Assembly (NCBI GenBank): GCA_019634975.1
Contig: JAHCAI010000006.1
Location: forward strand, 1-64,000
Reading direction: 5' to 3'
Source: Burkholderiales bacterium
GTDB taxonomy: Bacteria; Pseudomonadota; Gammaproteobacteria; Burkholderiales; SG8-41
Length of the DNA: 64,000 bases
Part shown: positions 62,510-64,000 of the stretch, piece after piece
How the letters are laid out: every line of letters begins with the position of its first letter
Position numbering within the stretch: position 1 is the first letter of the stretch
The notes under the pieces: generated by a model
Told to the model about the DNA's origin: nothing
Database searches by the model: none
The model's input: the letters and a program-made list of their open reading frames with translations, nothing else
Translations under genes and position numbers: made by a program

Positions 62510-63547
62510 ATGAACAAGATCACCATTACCCGACCCGACGACTGGCACCTGCACCTGCGCGACGGCGCGGCGATGCGCGACGTGCTGCCGCATACCGCGG
62601 CGCGCTTCGCGCGCGCCATCGTCATGCCCAACCTGAAGCCGCCGGTGACGACAACCGCGCTCGCGCTGGCCTACCGCGAACGCATCCTCGCGGCGCTGCC
62701 CGCGGGTGGCCGCTTCGAGCCGTTGATGACGCTGTACCTGACTGACAACACGCGGCCGGAGGAGATCGCGACGGCAAAGGCGAGCGGCGCGGTGCACGCG
62801 GTCAAATACTATCCGGCGGGCGCCACCACCAATTCCGATTCCGGCGTGACTGCGCTGGAGAAATGCTTTCCGGTGCTGGCGGCGATGGAAAAGGCGGGCA
62901 TGCCGCTGCTGGTGCACGGCGAGGTGACCGATGCCGATGTCGACGTGTTTGACCGCGAGCGCGTGTTCATCGAGCGCACGCTGGCGCCGCTGGTGGAACG
63001 TTTCCAGGGCCTGAAGGTGGTGATGGAGCACATCACGACGCGCGAGGCCGCGGCGTTCGTGACGGCGGCCCCGCCGCGGGTGGCGGCGACGCTGACGCCG
63101 CAGCATCTGCTGCTCAACCGCAATGCGCTGTTTACCGGCGGCGTGCGTCCGCACCACTATTGCCTGCCGATCCTCAAGCGCGAGGTCCATCGCCAGGCCC
63201 TGGTCGCGGCGGCAACCAGCGGCAATCCGAAGTTCTTCCTCGGCACCGACAGCGCGCCGCATGCGCGCCACACCAAGGAGAACGATTGCGGCTGCGCCGG
63301 CATCTACAGCGCACACGCCGGCATCGAGCTGTATGCGGAAGTGTTCGAGTCCGCCGGGGCGCTCGACCGGCTGGAAGCCTTCGCCAGCCACCACGGCGCC
63401 GACTTTTACGGCTTGCCGCGCAACACGGAAACCATGACGCTGCTGCGCGAATCCTGGAGCGTGCCGGCCAGCGTGCCCTTCGGCGCCGACACGCTGGTGC
63501 CGATGCGCGCCGGCGGGACTGTCGGCTGGAGGATTGCCGCCGCTTGA
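62510..63547 (+). CDS. pyrC: dihydroorotase
   Basis: A 345-residue class II amidohydrolase. Zinc ligands are His13/His15 in DWHLHLRDG, the carboxylated Lys99 in [14 protein letters not shown], His136 in LLVHGEV, the His in MEHITT and the Asp in FLGTDSAPH. It closes carbamoyl-aspartate to dihydroorotate in pyrimidine synthesis. Start ATG 62510 directly begins the conserved [19 protein letters not shown]. It overlaps the ChaC-like gene by 4 bp. Confidence 0.96.
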   Translation: MNKITITRPDDWHLHLRDGAAMRDVLPHTAARFARAIVMPNLKPPVTTTALALAYRERILAALPAGGRFEPLMTLYLTDNTRPEEIATAKASGAVHAVKYYPAGATTNSDSGVTALEKCFPVLAAMEKAGMPLLVHGEVTDADVDVFDRERVFIERTLAPLVERFQGLKVVMEHITTREAAAFVTAAPPRVAATLTPQHLLLNRNALFTGGVRPHHYCLPILKREVHRQALVAAATSGNPKFFLGTDSAPHARHTKENDCGCAGIYSAHAGIELYAEVFESAGALDRLEAFASHHGADFYGLPRNTETMTLLRESWSVPASVPFGADTLVPMRAGGTVGWRIAAA

Positions 63548-64000
63548 ACGCGAACACGCGGCGGCATTCCGCGAACAACGATTTGCCGGGGCTGTGTGAA
63601 GACCATCCCCTGCATTACAGCCGGCTCGATCTGCCGCGCGGCGACCTGTGGATATTCACCTACGGCTCGCTGATGTGGGATCCGGGCTTCCGTTTTGCCG
63701 ACGCCCTGCCGGCGCTGTTGCGCGGTTACCACCGTTCGTTCTGCATTTACTCGAGCCGTTATCGCGGCACCGTGGACAAGCCCGGCCTGGTGCTCGGTCT
63801 CGATCGCGGAGGCGCCTGTCGCGGCATCGCCTACCGCATCGTTGCCAGCGATGTGCCGCGCGCACTCGAGACACTGTGGCTGCGCGAGATGCGGCGCGGG
63901 GTGTATGTGCCGCGGCTGCTGCCGGTGGCTGCCGGCGGCGCGAGGCCGAAAGCCCTCGCTTTCCTCGCCAACCGCGGGCACGCCGGCTATGCGGGCAGAC
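63544..64000 (+). CDS. gamma-glutamylcyclotransferase (ChaC-like), 5' part
   Basis: The first 152 residues are visible; the gene runs off the right edge. [15 protein letters not shown] is the substrate-binding loop of the ChaC family, followed by [37 protein letters not shown] and, near the edge, [16 protein letters not shown]. The catalytic Glu is expected in TLWLRE. ChaC cleaves glutathione to 5-oxoproline and Cys-Gly. Initiation is probably at TTG 63544, overlapping the pyrC stop. Confidence 0.88.
   Translation, partial: MNANTRRHSANNDLPGLCEDHPLHYSRLDLPRGDLWIFTYGSLMWDPGFRFADALPALLRGYHRSFCIYSSRYRGTVDKPGLVLGLDRGGACRGIAYRIVASDVPRALETLWLREMRRGVYVPRLLPVAAGGARPKALAFLANRGHAGYAGR

Overview
The window is GC-rich, densely packed and looks like a betaproteobacterial (Burkholderiales-type) chromosome. 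The evidence is three orphan Bug/TctC-type periplasmic solute receptors beside a TctDE-like two-component system, an isolated rfaE2, the rsmI / lpoA-like / yraN / SIS / BON-lipoprotein cluster, and many CoA-, dioxygenase- and racemase-type catabolic genes. I see no rRNA, tRNA, CRISPR array, transposase or phage gene. Composition is uniform except for one AT-rich gene, a SIR2-family protein at 5395-6405, which looks recently acquired.

The most notable content is three genes that ordinary gene calling splits or truncates: 7418-9151, 12079-12609 and 30802-32529. Each has one in-frame TGA followed at once by Gly-Ser-Cys codons, giving a U-G-S-C motif. Each TGA is followed 11-20 nt later by a perfect or near-perfect hairpin with G-U in its loop, as expected of a bacterial SECIS. 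I read them as UGSC-type selenoproteins. Two carry a C-terminal domain of about 350 residues. In the third the Sec domain stands alone, and the same C-terminal domain is encoded by the gene just upstream (10877-11920). This fused/split relationship links the two domains functionally. The segment after Sec resembles the Sec region of the glycine/betaine reductase B subunit (GrdB) as I remember it. Neighbours include a CinA-like amidase overlapping the first gene and a four-domain rhodanese after the third. The substrate is unknown.

Layout: 1-5004 holds signalling, a 2-hydroxyacid dehydrogenase, a Bug receptor and a TDT transporter. 5288-6405 is the SIR2 islet. 6444-12609 holds selenoprotein loci 1 and 2 and a nucleotidyltransferase-fold gene. 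12688-25050 holds catabolic genes: Bug receptors, three TauD-like proteins (one with a destroyed metal site), an RraA-like protein, an aldehyde dehydrogenase, a TctDE-like pair, TerC, and a GntR-controlled cluster in which one 14-bp site occurs at both divergent promoters. 25139-39079 holds small metabolic genes, DNA polymerase IV, selenoprotein locus 3 with the rhodanese, HMG-CoA-lyase-like, CoA-transferase, racemase-like and ettA genes. 39145-47502 is largely housekeeping (glnS, birA, coaX, rfaE2).

47559-58920 is a light/oxidative-stress module. It has a CarH/LitR-type B12 photoreceptor-repressor with all the expected cobalamin-contact residues, followed by DUF2256, an Fe-S bacterial photolyase and a ferritin-like protein. 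Divergent from it is a nine-gene run from folE2 to an NTF2-like gene, including FAD oxidase, DUF1365, cyclopropane-type lipid methyltransferase, chalcone-isomerase-like, MFS, DUF3833 and SDR genes; most of its junctions overlap. 58947-64000 is housekeeping (dolP-like, SIS isomerase, yraN, lpoA-like, rsmI, pyrC, ChaC-like).

Seven copies of a 28-bp AT-rich element are scattered through the window in both orientations. Most sit on or within a few bases of a stop codon. Five match the IHF consensus WATCAANNNNTTR exactly and two have one mismatch.
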